64,000 bases of DNA, taken from the NCBI GenBank assembly GCA_946807835.1, contig OX327690.1:14418501-14482500 (forward strand), written 5' to 3'. The stretch is from Ailanthus altissimus (taxonomy: Eukaryota > Streptophyta > Magnoliopsida > Sapindales > Simaroubaceae). Positions 23,926 through 34,513 of the stretch are shown here, in pieces. The notes under the pieces were generated by a model, which had not been told where the DNA came from, ran no database searches, and was given only the letters and a program-made list of their open reading frames with translations. Each line of letters opens with the position of its first letter. The first letter of the stretch is position 1. A program made the position numbers and the translations under genes.

Positions 23926-25170
23926 CTTGGATTCTTTCAATGTAACTGAAGGCAGCAGAACAAAAACTGATTAAGAATCAAGCAATCAAAATACAAATCA
24001 ACGAAAAATAAAAATCATTTATGAACATCAAATATTGGTTCATTCAAAATTTTGAAAAACTAACAATTATAATGACACACTCCCTGACATTGACTTTGAA
24101 TGATTTGGGAACATAGCATTTGAGTCCTTAGAGAGAAAAAAAAAATCTTAATTTGACTATAAGGAACGCAGCATTTGAGTCCTTAAAGAGAAAAAGAAAT
24201 CTTAATTTGACTATTGCAGCATCCGCTTTAGAAGCATAATAGGTCAGAAGTAAACCGTTACCAATCATCGCAAACTGTGCACATGTTCTAAATCTTTCAA
24301 CAATGCATTCATCTCTGTGTATTTGAACCCCAAAAGGGGTAGCGAGTTATTGTCCTCTAATATCTTGAATAACTAAATACATACATTACTTCATCATAAA
24401 CTAGGAAACCGGTGTCCAAAATTCTTGCAGCAACAGGAATTGAATTGCATTATTAGAGTGAGCTTACAGAAATTCAAACAATGTATATATAAAGAGAGAG
24501 AGCTGTTCAGGTGGGGACGAGTCACCGTTCGATACTGTGCAGCACTACAGAGCCAGTCGCCCACCTGATTAAATCCATATACATATATAAAGAATTAGAG
24601 AGTAAGAGCTATGAAGAAATTATCATCAAAATGAAATACTAAAACAGAAGATGCCGAACATGAACACATATAGAAACTGTTTCTCTTTATCAATAATAGA
24701 AGATTTCCTTCTTAATATTTTCCTGCTCTTTTCCCTAGAAACTTCCCTTGTTTTGCTTGGAATCCAAACAAAAAAACTCATGTAAGTATGAGAAAATTTT
24801 ATTTACCTCACAAAATTTTCTCGTTAACCAAACAGAGAAACAACAATGCATTTATCAAAAACCAACTTTAAACAATAAATGGACTCCAAAACGCCAGAGA
24901 ATTTTCAAAAGCAACGAATATTCTAGATCTACAGAAATTGATTAAAAGAAAAAGAATAAAAAAAATCGAACCAGAAACACGAATATACTAACCGAGCACA
25001 ATGCGGGACGGATCTGAATCTAAACCCGATAAGTCCCTCCCTCTAAAACAGCGCCACCACTGCCGTCAGCACAGAGAGACGCAACAAACTTTCGTTTGCG
25101 ATATTGGTTTTGTGGAAGAAGTGAAGTGGTGGAAGGCAACTCTTAGACTTGACTCTAAGAGATATATGTA
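23926..25170 (-). other. FAH 5' UTR exons, leader intron and proximal promoter
   Basis: The leader of the coding exon starts at 23945 after CTTCAG. An upstream non-coding exon ends at 24993 with donor CG|GTTAGT, giving a 5'-UTR intron of 24992-23946. The first exon runs back to about 25090-25130. A TATA-like TATATCTC lies near 25159 and a perfect 8-bp hairpin (CTCTTAGA/TCTAAGAG) at 25140-25161. The transcription start is inferred, not shown. Confidence 0.6.
24109..24216. repeat. 55-bp tandem duplication in the FAH leader intron
   Basis: Copies at 24109-24163 and 24164-24216 both contain CATTTGAGTCCTTA and ATCTTAATTTGACTAT, with minor differences. Their effect on the intron, if any, is unknown. 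Confidence 0.88.
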
Positions 25171-25299
25171 CACAGTAATATTAATATTAGTAAAACTGGC
25201 ATCTAGAGAAGCAAACTGATTTTCACGTTGGATTCTAACGGGTTGCCAGTCTGGACTGGCACTTGGATAGACAGCTTGCAATTATATCTTCTCGGGGAA

Positions 25300-26076
25300 A
25301 GACCTGCATAATACTTCGGTGACTGTTTGGTTGTATTTTTTATTAATTAAAAAAAATTAATATTAAAAGTTATTTTAAATTTTTTTATAATGTTTAATTA
25401 TAATTAAAAAAAAGTTTTTAAAAATTAAAAAAATTATTTTATTTCTACTTATAAAATTTTAAATTTTGATATAATATTACATATACTCTAATAATATTAT
25501 TTTTTTTTTATAATGTATACCTTTAATAAAAATAAATTTTATTCGACTAATATATTTTTAATATTTTTTTAAAGGTTATCATATCTTCAGATCTATATGG
25601 TCATAATATTTTTTATAATAATTTATTAAAAAAATTTATTGATTATTTTATTTTAATTTTTGTATTAAACACAATAATTTATATTGATTAGTAGATTATT
25701 ATATATTAATTTTACTTGATTTCTGTATTTTAAGAAATTGAATTTGAGAAATACATGATAAGTTTAAACTTATATGTAAAAATTATTGAATTATTTAGAA
25801 TTTGAATATAAATTTTATTAAGTGTCATTTTTGGTAATTTAATAACAACTAAACACTTTTAATCATGTATAACCAAATAATTTAGTATTTTAAAAGAGCT
25901 TTTTTAATAAATAATTAAACTATTAATAATTTTTTTATTAAAAGTTCTACTTTTAAAAAATCTATTTAAAAAGTTCAACTAAATAAATACTTAATTCAAT
26001 TAAATATATAATTAGAATTAAATTAAAATAATAATTTTTAATATAATATTTTAAAATTAAATATAAAAAATAGAAT
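25300..26076. other. Very AT-rich intergenic DNA
   Basis: No coding potential. The left end CTGTTTGGTTGTA and internal ATGTATAACCAAATA look like partial inverted ends of a hAT-like MITE, but the pairing is too short to call. The rest is runs of A and T. Confidence 0.5.
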
Positions 26077-26570
26077 GAGTTTTAATTTTAAAATCCGTTT
26101 TAACTTAGTTGGTAAAGCATAGGAATAACCTTAAGTCTTTAGTTTGAATTCAGTAGGTTGCATATTTTTAATTATTAATATGTTAAAATTTAAATACAAT
26201 TAAATGGAATGTATTTTAGTTTAGGAATCAGCTTAAGCTTAGTCGTTAAAGTTGAGGTAACAACCTTCCTTAGGTCTCAGGTTCGAATCTAGCTGGTATT
26301 AATATTTAAAAATTAAATATAATTAAATAAATTATATTTTGGTTTAAAAATTAACTTTAACTCAGTTGGTAAAAGTAATATCCTTGTCGATGTCACAAGT
26401 TCAAATCTAATGTTTGTGTTGTTTTAATTATTAATATTTAAAAATCTAAATATTATAAAATTGATTGTATTTTAGTTTTAAAAATTAGCATTAGCTTAAC
26501 TAGTAAATTAGCAGTCATTTCACTCTTCAGCTCATGAGTTTGATTCAACAAATGTTTTTGTTAGAATCTT
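26077..26570 (+). mobile_element. Tandem array of four tRNA-like SINE units
   Basis: Four units start near 26077, 26211, 26333 and 26467, each opening with a phrase like TATTTTAGTTTAAAAATTAG. Each has an A-box-like TTAGTTGGTAAAG (near 26101, 26234, 26358, 26491). About 30-45 bp later comes a B-box-like GGTTCGAATCT (best at 26280-26290; AGTTTGAATTC at 26141, AGTTCAAATCT at 26398, AGTTTGATTCA at 26537). The unit body is AT-rich with ATTAATATTTAAAA. Spacing is 122-134 bp. They look like diverged tRNA-derived SINE monomers joined head to tail. Confidence 0.6.
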
Positions 26571-26904
26571 TTTATTTTTGTTAAATTGACTTAAAAATTG
26601 AAATACCAAATTGAATTGAAAAAATTGATTAGGTTTGGTTTAATTTTTGCACTATGTTTTTTTTTTTTCAAATTTTTCCATAAGCAAAAATTTGAAAAAC
26701 CATGGTCCAATTCAATTCTTGTCAAAATTTGATCGAGCCGAATTATGCTCGCTCCTTAATTGTAGTTGAGGTGTAAGTAAGATCTTTGGTGACATGGCGT
26801 ATCTTTAATGGTGAAAAGAGTTGTGGTTATTGTGGGTTAGGGCTATATGTGTAATGTGCATGCTTACTTGTTGTTCTTTTAAACTAATAAACAAGGCCAA
26901 CAGT
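26571..26904. other. Spacer before Tat-2 LTR
   Basis: No gene or repeat recognised. Plain AT-rich sequence with short homopolymers. Confidence 0.5.
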
Positions 26905-27581
26905 TGTAGGAAAATCACTTTTTCGTTGAAATTCTTGAGTTTAGAACTCATTCTCAATTACCTCTCTGCTCTGTTGTCCTCCTACAAAAAATGAAAACAC
27001 ATCATTTTTTTGTAAAAAAAAAATACTTTAATACTCAAGTCAATATTTATCTGAAGAAGAGAGTGTTATGTTGTAGGGAAGTATTAGCAAAGATAAGTAG
27101 GATGTGATGTTTGTTGAGTAAATTGCAATTGTTTATAAACAAATAAAATAAAACAGAATCTCCTATAAACAAATAAATTGACTCTATTTATAGTGTATGA
27201 GTTTAATCTTTTATAAAGTATCCATAAGCACTCACACTTAATTAATCATATTTTTAATAAGAGTTTAAATCTATTTACAAGTTATTAATCAAAGAGAAAG
27301 ATTTAAGTGAGATTCATTCACTTGTGAGAAATTCTTCTTTATACAAAACAACAATTAACCAATCAAAATTGAAATAAAATTGAAAGTTTAATTTGTTCTC
27401 ACTTCCTCATGGCTCCCACGACCCTTTTGAGGGATCCATAGGCCAATTACCTAGCAAGCTAGGCTTGAAAATTGGGCTAAAACTCTTTGCTTCATAAAGT
27501 TTAGCCTTCCTTTGATATGGGTTGTTAATTAAAATAATTAAGCTAAGCACGAGCTAGTTAAGCTTTTGGATAATAGGTACA
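26905..27581 (-). repeat. Tat-2 3' LTR
   Basis: On the minus strand it starts TGTACCTATTATCC at 27581, directly after a polypurine tract, and ends CCTACA at 26905 (677 bp). A homologous copy lies at 47141-47833 in the same orientation. Confidence 0.75.
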
Positions 27582-27600
27582 TTAAATCTCCCCCCAATAA
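27582..27600 (-). promoter_or_regulatory. Tat-2 polypurine tract
   Basis: On the minus strand TTATTGGGGGGAGATTTAA lies immediately before the LTR start. This is the plus-strand primer site for reverse transcription and fixes the orientation of the element. Confidence 0.8.
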
Positions 27601-28424
27601 GTGAAGGAGTATGACATTTCAAATGAGCAGTTTCTCAGACACATTTCTTCATTTACAACTAGCTTGTGCTACGCGTCCTTCTAAAACGTTTCTATATTCT
27701 TGCTCATTTTTGTTTTTGGCAGTCAAATCCCTTCGAATCTTATTAACATTTCTAGTTTAATAGGCGACTGCAGGGGGCAGTTTTTCTTTCCTGACATAAA
27801 TAAGCAAGCTTTTGCTTTTTCAATATCTTTTGCCAATGCCTTACATTTGTTTGGTTTCTAAATCGTGGTCCCCATTATAGCTGCGAATGGTCGAGTTGTT
27901 TGCATTACTAGGGAATGTAAGATGCTAGATTTTTCACTCAATAATGCTTTCTCTAATACTAATGTCTTTTTTTTTCTTAATGTAAGTACAAACCCTGCTG
28001 ACAGGGGCAGTTCTTCAAATACTTTCATTGGGATTCTTCTGTTGTTGTTAGTCCTTCTATAGAATATCCTTCTATGGTTTGACCCTTTATGGCCTTCTTT
28101 TAGAACCTCTGCAATTACTTCCCCTTGCTAAAGAAATGTCATGCTACTAATTATGTTAGTGCATTAGCTTTTTCTTAGGAGGTTCCAGCTCCTTCTTAGG
28201 AGGTTCTTTCTCCTAGAGAAGTTAGACTTAGCTGAGAGGTGTCAATTGCCCCTTTACCTGGGCTTGCTTCCACGGAGGAAAAGTAAGTCAAATAATAGCT
28301 TATTCTATTTTCTTCATGGTCATTTATCTTCCTCTAATATTTTTGCTTCTCTCTATCATAGATCTTTAGGCTTTCATGGAAAACATTTCTAATGTGCTTT
28401 CACTAGGGCCTTAATAGAGCAAAG
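27601..28424. other. Tat-2 non-coding stretch between PPT and antisense ORF
   Basis: No domain on either strand. A 65-residue open frame at 27865-28062 is not supported by any motif. Confidence 0.5.
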
Positions 28425-30125
28425 ATGCCAAGAAAACAAAGAAATGTATCCAATGACGTACCTAAGGGTCATAGTTCAAAGGCTTCACCAAATAAAAGGT
28501 AGAAGACCTTTGAGCTTACTACTACGGGTGTGGTTTTTGAGAGTGCAATTGGGTTATCTGAGGTTGAGGTGTTAGTTTTGAAGGCTCTAATAGAATGAAT
28601 TGTACTTAAGGTTACTTTGAATCCTCTTACTGGTGAGGAACTAGTTTTAGAGGTTCCAAGGGAACCTATTAAGGAGGGGCGTTTTGTGCCTAAGTCTACG
28701 GTAGATCAATCCCATACTAAAATTGCTATGTCTTTTACTTTGGATCCTCCACTAGAGAGATTTGTCGCTCAAGGTAAGTTTTTTATTTGTTTCTATTTTT
28801 TATTCTATTTATTTTGATTTTAACTCTTTCTAGTCTCGTTCTTATTGTTGAGGAGCCATTAAACATTAAGAATGACTTAAAGGGTTCCGTACCCTCCTTC
28901 CAAGAATAAGAGTGGGAAAAAAGAGTGCAATATCCTTTCCTCGGTAAAAAGTGGAAGCAAAATAGAGGAAAGAGTCTTGCTAAAGGGTAGTGGTCACCTC
29001 TGAGGGAGCCACTTACAAGGGTACCTCGAATTACGAATGAGTTTTATCCCCATTTTTTGAAGAAAAATGGGGATGTTGTGAAGGAGTTAACCATCCTTCA
29101 CATAAAATAAAAGGGCTTTGTAGCTATACTTGGGAGGCTTTTCACTAAGGCTAATATGAAGTTGCTTCTAAAAATTAGTAGGGGTAGAATGAGAGGGAAA
29201 GAGCTCTTCATCAATGGTTATAGTAATTTTAGTTTTTTGTGTTCTTTGAATTGAACGCGAATGTTTTATTTTTTGACTTAGTGTATTTTGGTAGGCTTTG
29301 TAAGATGGATTATGTACAGTTAAAGCATATAAAGATGAGTTAAAGGCTTCCCAATGTGAATTAGCAGTGCTGAGAGAGTGATTGACGTTAATGGTTTGTG
29401 ATAACGTTTTGCTACGAGGGTAGAATCATATCCTTTAAAATGATCTAGAAAGCATAAAAGATGAAAACTAAAATAAACATGCTCTTTTTATAAAGACAAC
29501 CACTATGGTCAAGTTAAGGTAAATGTTGTCTCAAATGATTACAATGATCATAGAAATAAAAAAGGCCAATAAAGGCCTAATATTATGAAGGATGCTCTAG
29601 AGTCCATCATCAATGAGTTACAAGTTTTTATGGCCAACGTCTAATTATAGAAGAAGCACAATAAGCTAAGAAAAGTTGCTTATCATGCTGCCTTAAAGGT
29701 AGATTTATTGAAGTCATCTGAGGCTCAGGCATATGAGTTGGAGATAGTTACTAAGGAGCTTTGAGCAGCTTTGGAAGGTTCTCAACAAGATTTAAAGGCT
29801 TCTAAGGCTGAAGCAAATGCTTTCAAGGCTAAAGCGAAGGCTTCCAACACCTAGTGGAAGCATCAGTTGGATGATGCCAAAGGATTTTATAAGCGTTAAG
29901 TACGAGTAACTTCTGCTAAGTTCTTTTGTTGGGGGTTTAAGTTTGAGGGTGCACCTTCTATTTACAGGTAACTTCAATGTAGTATGTAGGTGGTACAAGG
30001 TTTAGTCTATGAGGCATTATGAGGATAAGCCTTGATTGATCAATTATGACTCTACTAGTGAGGGTGTTTTAGAAGTGGACCCTAATATGGTGAAGTTGTC
30101 CGATGAATCATTTGATGAGGATTAA
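28425..30125 (+). pseudogene. Tat-2 antisense ORF, decayed
   Basis: It opens with MPRKQRNVSNDVPKG at 28425 and has a clear open block from 28617 (PLTGEELVLEVPREP, VAQG). There are Lys/Glu/Ala-rich helical fragments at 29550-29870 (KASKAEANAFKAKAKAS) and an acidic tail, VLEVDPNMVKLSDESFDED, ending in a stop at 30123-30125. Frame changes and stops occur between these blocks. Its place between the pol 3' end and the 3' LTR, on the opposite strand, is the position of the additional antisense ORF of Tat elements. Function unknown. Confidence 0.55.
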
Positions 30126-30299
30126 TAGATTTTCTTCCTGCCTTCTATTTTTCTTTTGCAACGTTTATAGTAAATCATTTGTAAAGCCATGAAATGTACT
30201 AATTCTTTGATTTAATTAAAGATAAATTTTTGTTACTATATGCTTATGAATATTGTATGGATTATACATTCTTTTGTTTCTAATTTCTAGATTTACTCG

Positions 30300-31250
30300 T
30301 GGTTATGTGAAAAAAAATGCTAAATGTTGCTTCTATATCATATGAGATAAAAATTGTGCAATCATGTAACAAATGCTAAGTCTTACTTCCGTATATGTGA
30401 TATAAGAATTATGATGTTATGTAAAAAATGCTAAGTCTTGCTTTTGTGTATGTAAGAATCATGTACTTATGTGAAAAATTCCTAAGTTTAGCATTCATGT
30501 ATGTGAAATAAGAGTTTTGGCTAAGTATGAATTCTTTGCCATGGATGCATTCCTTAGGAAGGGTGACGTTTTTGGTCTTACGAACCTTTTAAGGGTGATT
30601 TTCTGAGTCGTACTCTTAGGGAATTGCAATATAAGGCTATACTATTCTTTTAGAGTAAGGTTTTTTTTATCTTAAGGCTTCTAGGGGATGGGTGGCCTTG
30701 GGGTCTATGAACTTTCTATAAAAGGATTTCTAATGATTTGTTCTTTCTAGGATTTGTGACCTAAAGGTCTATAACCTTTTCAAGGAAGAGTTTTGACATT
30801 ATATGCTTTTTTTTTTTCTACAGAAGGGTGATCTAGAAATACTAGACCCTTATGAGGAATTCTTTCTTGGATTCTTGAGTTTAGCAGAAGAATTTATGGT
30901 GAGCTGCATTTTCAAGGAAAGGTGAACCACAAGTCCACGAGCCTTTTAAGATAGAGTTTTTAGCTTTTCTTGAGTTTACATAAAAGAGTGATTCAGATAT
31001 ACATAACGCTTCCAAGAAAGTCTTTTGGTATTATTTGCTTCATGGTAAGGGCTACCTTAGGGCACTTGACCATTCTAGAGAAGTCTTTTGATATGTTTGC
31101 TTCTTAGCTAGGATTAAGTGTCTTCCACCTTTCCAAATAAGTCTTTGATGTTTTGTGTTTTATAAAAGAGTGATTCAAGGATACACGACCTTTTTAATAA
31201 AATTTTGGAATATATTCCATAGAGTGGGGATAGGTTTCCTTTTCATAGTT
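30300..31250. repeat. Degenerate tandem repeats in Tat-2 3' untranslated region
   Basis: About four copies of a 50-60 bp unit (AAAAATGCTAAGTCTTGCTT, then ATATGTGA.ATAAGAATT) lie at 30308-30520. A looser array follows from 30545 to about 31240, repeating phrases like GGTGACC.....CTTTTAAGG..AGTTTTT. Such minisatellites between pol and 3' LTR are known in Tat elements. Confidence 0.6.
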
Positions 31251-31339
31251 TACAATATATATGCTTATTTTTTGATTTCTCATTTCTTTCATTCTTAATT
31301 AGCTTACTTTTTGGTTTCATTTTATAAATTGTAATATGG

Positions 31340-32280
31340 TTGGTTACGATGTCTCAGGCTTTAGCGGTGAGATCTTTGGCTAAGGATAAGGCCTCGTCAC
31401 TTAGTTCTGAGTTCATTAAATTAGTTCGCAAGGTGGGAATGAATGCTTCCATGGGGAACACTATTTCTATACCATAGACCAGTACATATGGCGAGATTTT
31501 GATTGATTGATTCTTTATTGTTTTGTTTGCTTAAAGGACTCTTAAAAGTTCCTTTAGCTATCTTACATTCTTTCTCTCCAACTTCTTCCTTAGAACTATA
31601 AAGATAGTTTTGATTATGATCTTGGTTTGTCCATTTTCCTTTAGGTAACTTTGGGAAGAGAACCCTTTTTGATCTTGTATTTGAAGTAAAAAGCAGCTAC
31701 AGTTGAGTTGACAAATTTCTTTCTATTATTTGAGGCTAGTACCTATGATATACCAGACTTGGTTATGATGTCAGTCCATAATAATTTTTTTTACCTCATA
31801 TTTGGTTATGTTGCTATAGCATTTACTTTGACCCATTTCATGATTTATTTCAAAAAGAACGAATCACTTTCCTCCGATAGCTAAAGGTAGGGGTCTCATA
31901 ATATCTATCTGCTACTAGACTAAAAGCCATAGACTGATGACAATGTTTAGATTCTTTACTAGAAAATGGATATACAGGCATGTTTCTAGCACTACTCACA
32001 TAGTTTTACATAGTCTAGTGCTTCTTATTTTATGGTGGGCTAATAATATTGTGTCAAGATCTTGTATGCTAGGGCCCTTCCTCTAGAATGGTTTTTGTAG
32101 GTTCCTTTGTGTACTTCTTCTAGTATTTTTTATCCTTACTCTATGAGTACACACCATATATAGATGTTGGAGAATACCTTTCTGTACGACACTCTTTCGA
32201 ATAACGTAAATCTTCTGAATTTGGTCATGAGTTTCCTAGCTTTCTTTATATAGATGGGAAGCTTCTGTCCTGCAAAGAAT
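31340..32280 (-). pseudogene. Tat-2 integrase, decayed
   Basis: Minus-strand fragments in order: KLPIYIKKARKLMTKFRRFT, then the zinc finger region EVHKGTYKNHSRGRALAYKI and YVKLCE, then ENGQTKII, and SPYVLVYGIEIVFPMEA. They match the HHCC zinc finger, core and C-terminal segments of Tat integrase (canonical EVHEGxCGNHxGGRALAxK). Several stops; second zinc-finger Cys partly preserved. Confidence 0.75.
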
Positions 32281-32579
32281 AAATGTAAGGAGTCATTCAA
32301 TTAATCTAAGGTGCAATTTTTGTATGTTCTAGCTTGGTGTTTGTGGCATTGCTTATTCCTCTGTCATGATCTACAAGAAGAAAACAGAACCATCTTATAC
32401 AACGAATAGTCTACTATTACTGCTTCCTTTGCTAGCCTATTTGCTTTCATATACTGACTCTTTGGTATCTAGGTGATGGTAACCTCCTATAGCTTCTAGG
32501 TGGCTTTTTTTTTTTTTCGAAAGATAACTCTTCATCTTCTCTTCATTTGCTGTATAGTCATCGTTCCATTAGGAAGTGA

Positions 32580-33080
32580 CTAACACAAGGATCGTATGTA
32601 CATACAATTTCTTAATCATCAACTAGTGAGCTACTGTTAAACCTTTGATTAGTGCCTTATATTCTGCCTCTTTGTTGGATGTCATTGATAATAACCTTAT
32701 TGCATGCTCGAGTATAAGTTATTTCAGGCTTCTAATACCAATCCTAAGTCTTGCTCCTCTCTAGCTAGAGTAGCCGTCTATGTACATTTGTCAGGGTTTC
32801 AGTAATTCCATTGGCTCTAGTAATAGGGTATCATCTTTGATGTTGGTTCACACTCTAGCAAAAAGATTGTTATCACTTGTCCTTTGATAATAGTCTATGG
32901 TCTATATTCGATATCTAAGTAGATTAGTCTCATCGCCATCTTAGTGACCCTTCCCACAGTGTTAGGCTGCACAGTATGTGTTTCAAGAGATAGGAAGTGT
33001 ATACCATAATGGGATGTGCCTTGAAGTAGTGCCTTGCTTATTCTTGTCTTGCACAAAGGCGATGACGAGTTTTTCAACTA
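32580..33080 (-). pseudogene. Tat-2 RNase H domains, decayed
   Basis: VQPNTVGRVTKMAMRLIYLD (about 32900-32985) matches the end of the first RNase H domain. MTSNKEAEYKALIKGLTVAH (about 32630-32690) with MYIDG upstream matches the second, cellular-like RNase H that Tat elements carry (canonical ASNNEAEYEALIAGL). Two RNase H-like blocks in series support the Tat assignment. Stops present. Confidence 0.75.
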
Positions 33081-33339
33081 TAGAATTTCTTATCTTGATG
33101 TCTAACAATACTTTGTTGGAATAGACGATCGATTTTTATTGTTCGTCAACTTCCTTAAATAACATTATACTAACTGTTACTCTAGAAATTACAAGATAAA
33201 AAAAATAATGTCTCATTAAAAAGAGGAAGGGTGAAGAAATATGGCTTCCCTAGGTATTCCTTCAAGTTTTATAGTGTTTTGGTCTACTTTGGGCTCTATA
33301 GGTTCACGTTCTTGGCTTTGAGGACTTAGAAGAAGGGTA

Positions 33340-33960
33340 TACATTTGTCAATCATTTTAGAGATGAACTTGCTTAATACAATTAACTTTCTGGTTAGAAT
33401 CTGCACTTCTTCTAGCGTTTGTGGTATGGTGATACTTCTAAGAGCTTAGACCTGCAAAAGGTTGGCTTTTCATTTCTCTTGCACTTACAACATGGCCTAG
33501 AAAGGTTCTAGATGAGATTCCAAGAGTGCACTTGACTAGATTCAAGCACAACTTATACTTTTATAAGATAAGAAACACTTCCTTTAGATCCACAACATGA
33601 TCTTCGATTTTCTTACTCTTCACTACCATGTCATCTATGTATGCTTCCACCGTTCTTCATATCAGTTTCCTAAAGACTTTGTTGACTAATCATTGGAAGA
33701 TGGCTCCAACATTTTTTATGCCGAATGAAATTACTTTATAGCATTAGGTTCCTCGTTCAGTTACAAAGTTGATTTTCTCATCATCATTTGGATCTAGTTG
33801 TATCCACTGTATGCATCCAGAAATGATAATGTCTCGTATTGGATAGTTGATCCACCATCTAATATATTTTTGGAAGAAGGATTTTTTTAATGTAATTTTT
33901 TAAAGGTCAATGTAATCCATACAGATCTACTAATCTTGTTCCTCATCACCATGACTACTA
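33340..33960 (-). pseudogene. Tat-2 reverse transcriptase, decayed
   Basis: Minus-strand fragments: LSFLDAYSGYN, FVTERGT, CYKVISFGIKNVGAIFQ, VEAYIDDMVVKSKKIEDHV and YKLCLNLVKCTLG. The catalytic motif YIDD is retained. In-frame stops interrupt it. The protease end of the same polyprotein continues beyond the insertion at 34113-37336. Confidence 0.8.
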
Positions 33961-34112
33961 CATTAGAGAACTACTCTTGATAGTATACATTTTGGATGAA
34001 TCCAACTTCTTTGCCTACTATCAACTACTATCAACTTTGTCGTTAATATTCATATTGTGTTCTGAAGTAAATCTTCTTTGCCTTTATCTGACTAGGTGTA
34101 GCCCTTTTATAT

Positions 34113-34230
34113 TGTCACGTCCCAGACCTAAAAGATCTGACACACGACATAACTTACATCCATTCAACAATGTGCACTCATAAATAATATGTGTGTATAA
34201 ATTTTATAAGTTCATAATGTGTGCCATGTG
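34113..34230 (-). repeat. Inverted copy of the chromovirus LTR 3' terminus
   Basis: Compared with the reverse complement of 37257-37336, the first 80 bp differ at about six positions, all transitions. Shared blocks include AAAAGATCTGACA, CGACATAACTTACAT and AATGTGCACTCATAAATAAT. Similarity fades after about 34200. Confidence 0.85.
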
Positions 34231-34251
34231 TTTATTTTATAGATATATGTT

Positions 34252-34470
34252 TTGTGCTCCTCTCATATACTAAGCTATGATTTACTTCAACTTAGAGATG
34301 ATTTCACCTATGAAGAAGCGCCAATTAGGATTTTGGATAATAAGGAGCAAATTCTTCGTACTAAAAAGATTGATTTGGTAAAGATTTTATGGAGAAACCA
34401 TGCAGTTGAAGAGGCAACCTGGGAACGAGAAGAGAAAATGAGATCTAAGTATCCTCATCTATTTGCTTAA
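34252..34470 (+). pseudogene. Chromovirus pol C-terminus with chromodomain
   Basis: The open frame runs LQLRDDFTYEEAPIRILD, then KKIDLVKILWRNHAVEEATW, then EKMRSKYPHLFA and a stop at 34468-34470. LVKILWRNH and EEATWE are the conserved core of the chromodomain fused to chromovirus integrase, thought to steer insertion to marked chromatin. The frame is intact, but the polyprotein upstream is missing, so this is a truncated 3' end. The phrase TTCGAGGACGAAATTTTTAT after the stop is typical of this region in chromoviruses. Confidence 0.85.
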
Positions 34471-34513
34471 GTTATGAATTTCGAGGACGAAATTTTTATA
34501 AAGATGGGAGAAT

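Noticed and set aside
34252..34470. A host chromodomain gene
   Set aside because: Sequence and position (stop, then TTCGAGGACGAAATT, then LTR) fit the end of a chromovirus polyprotein.
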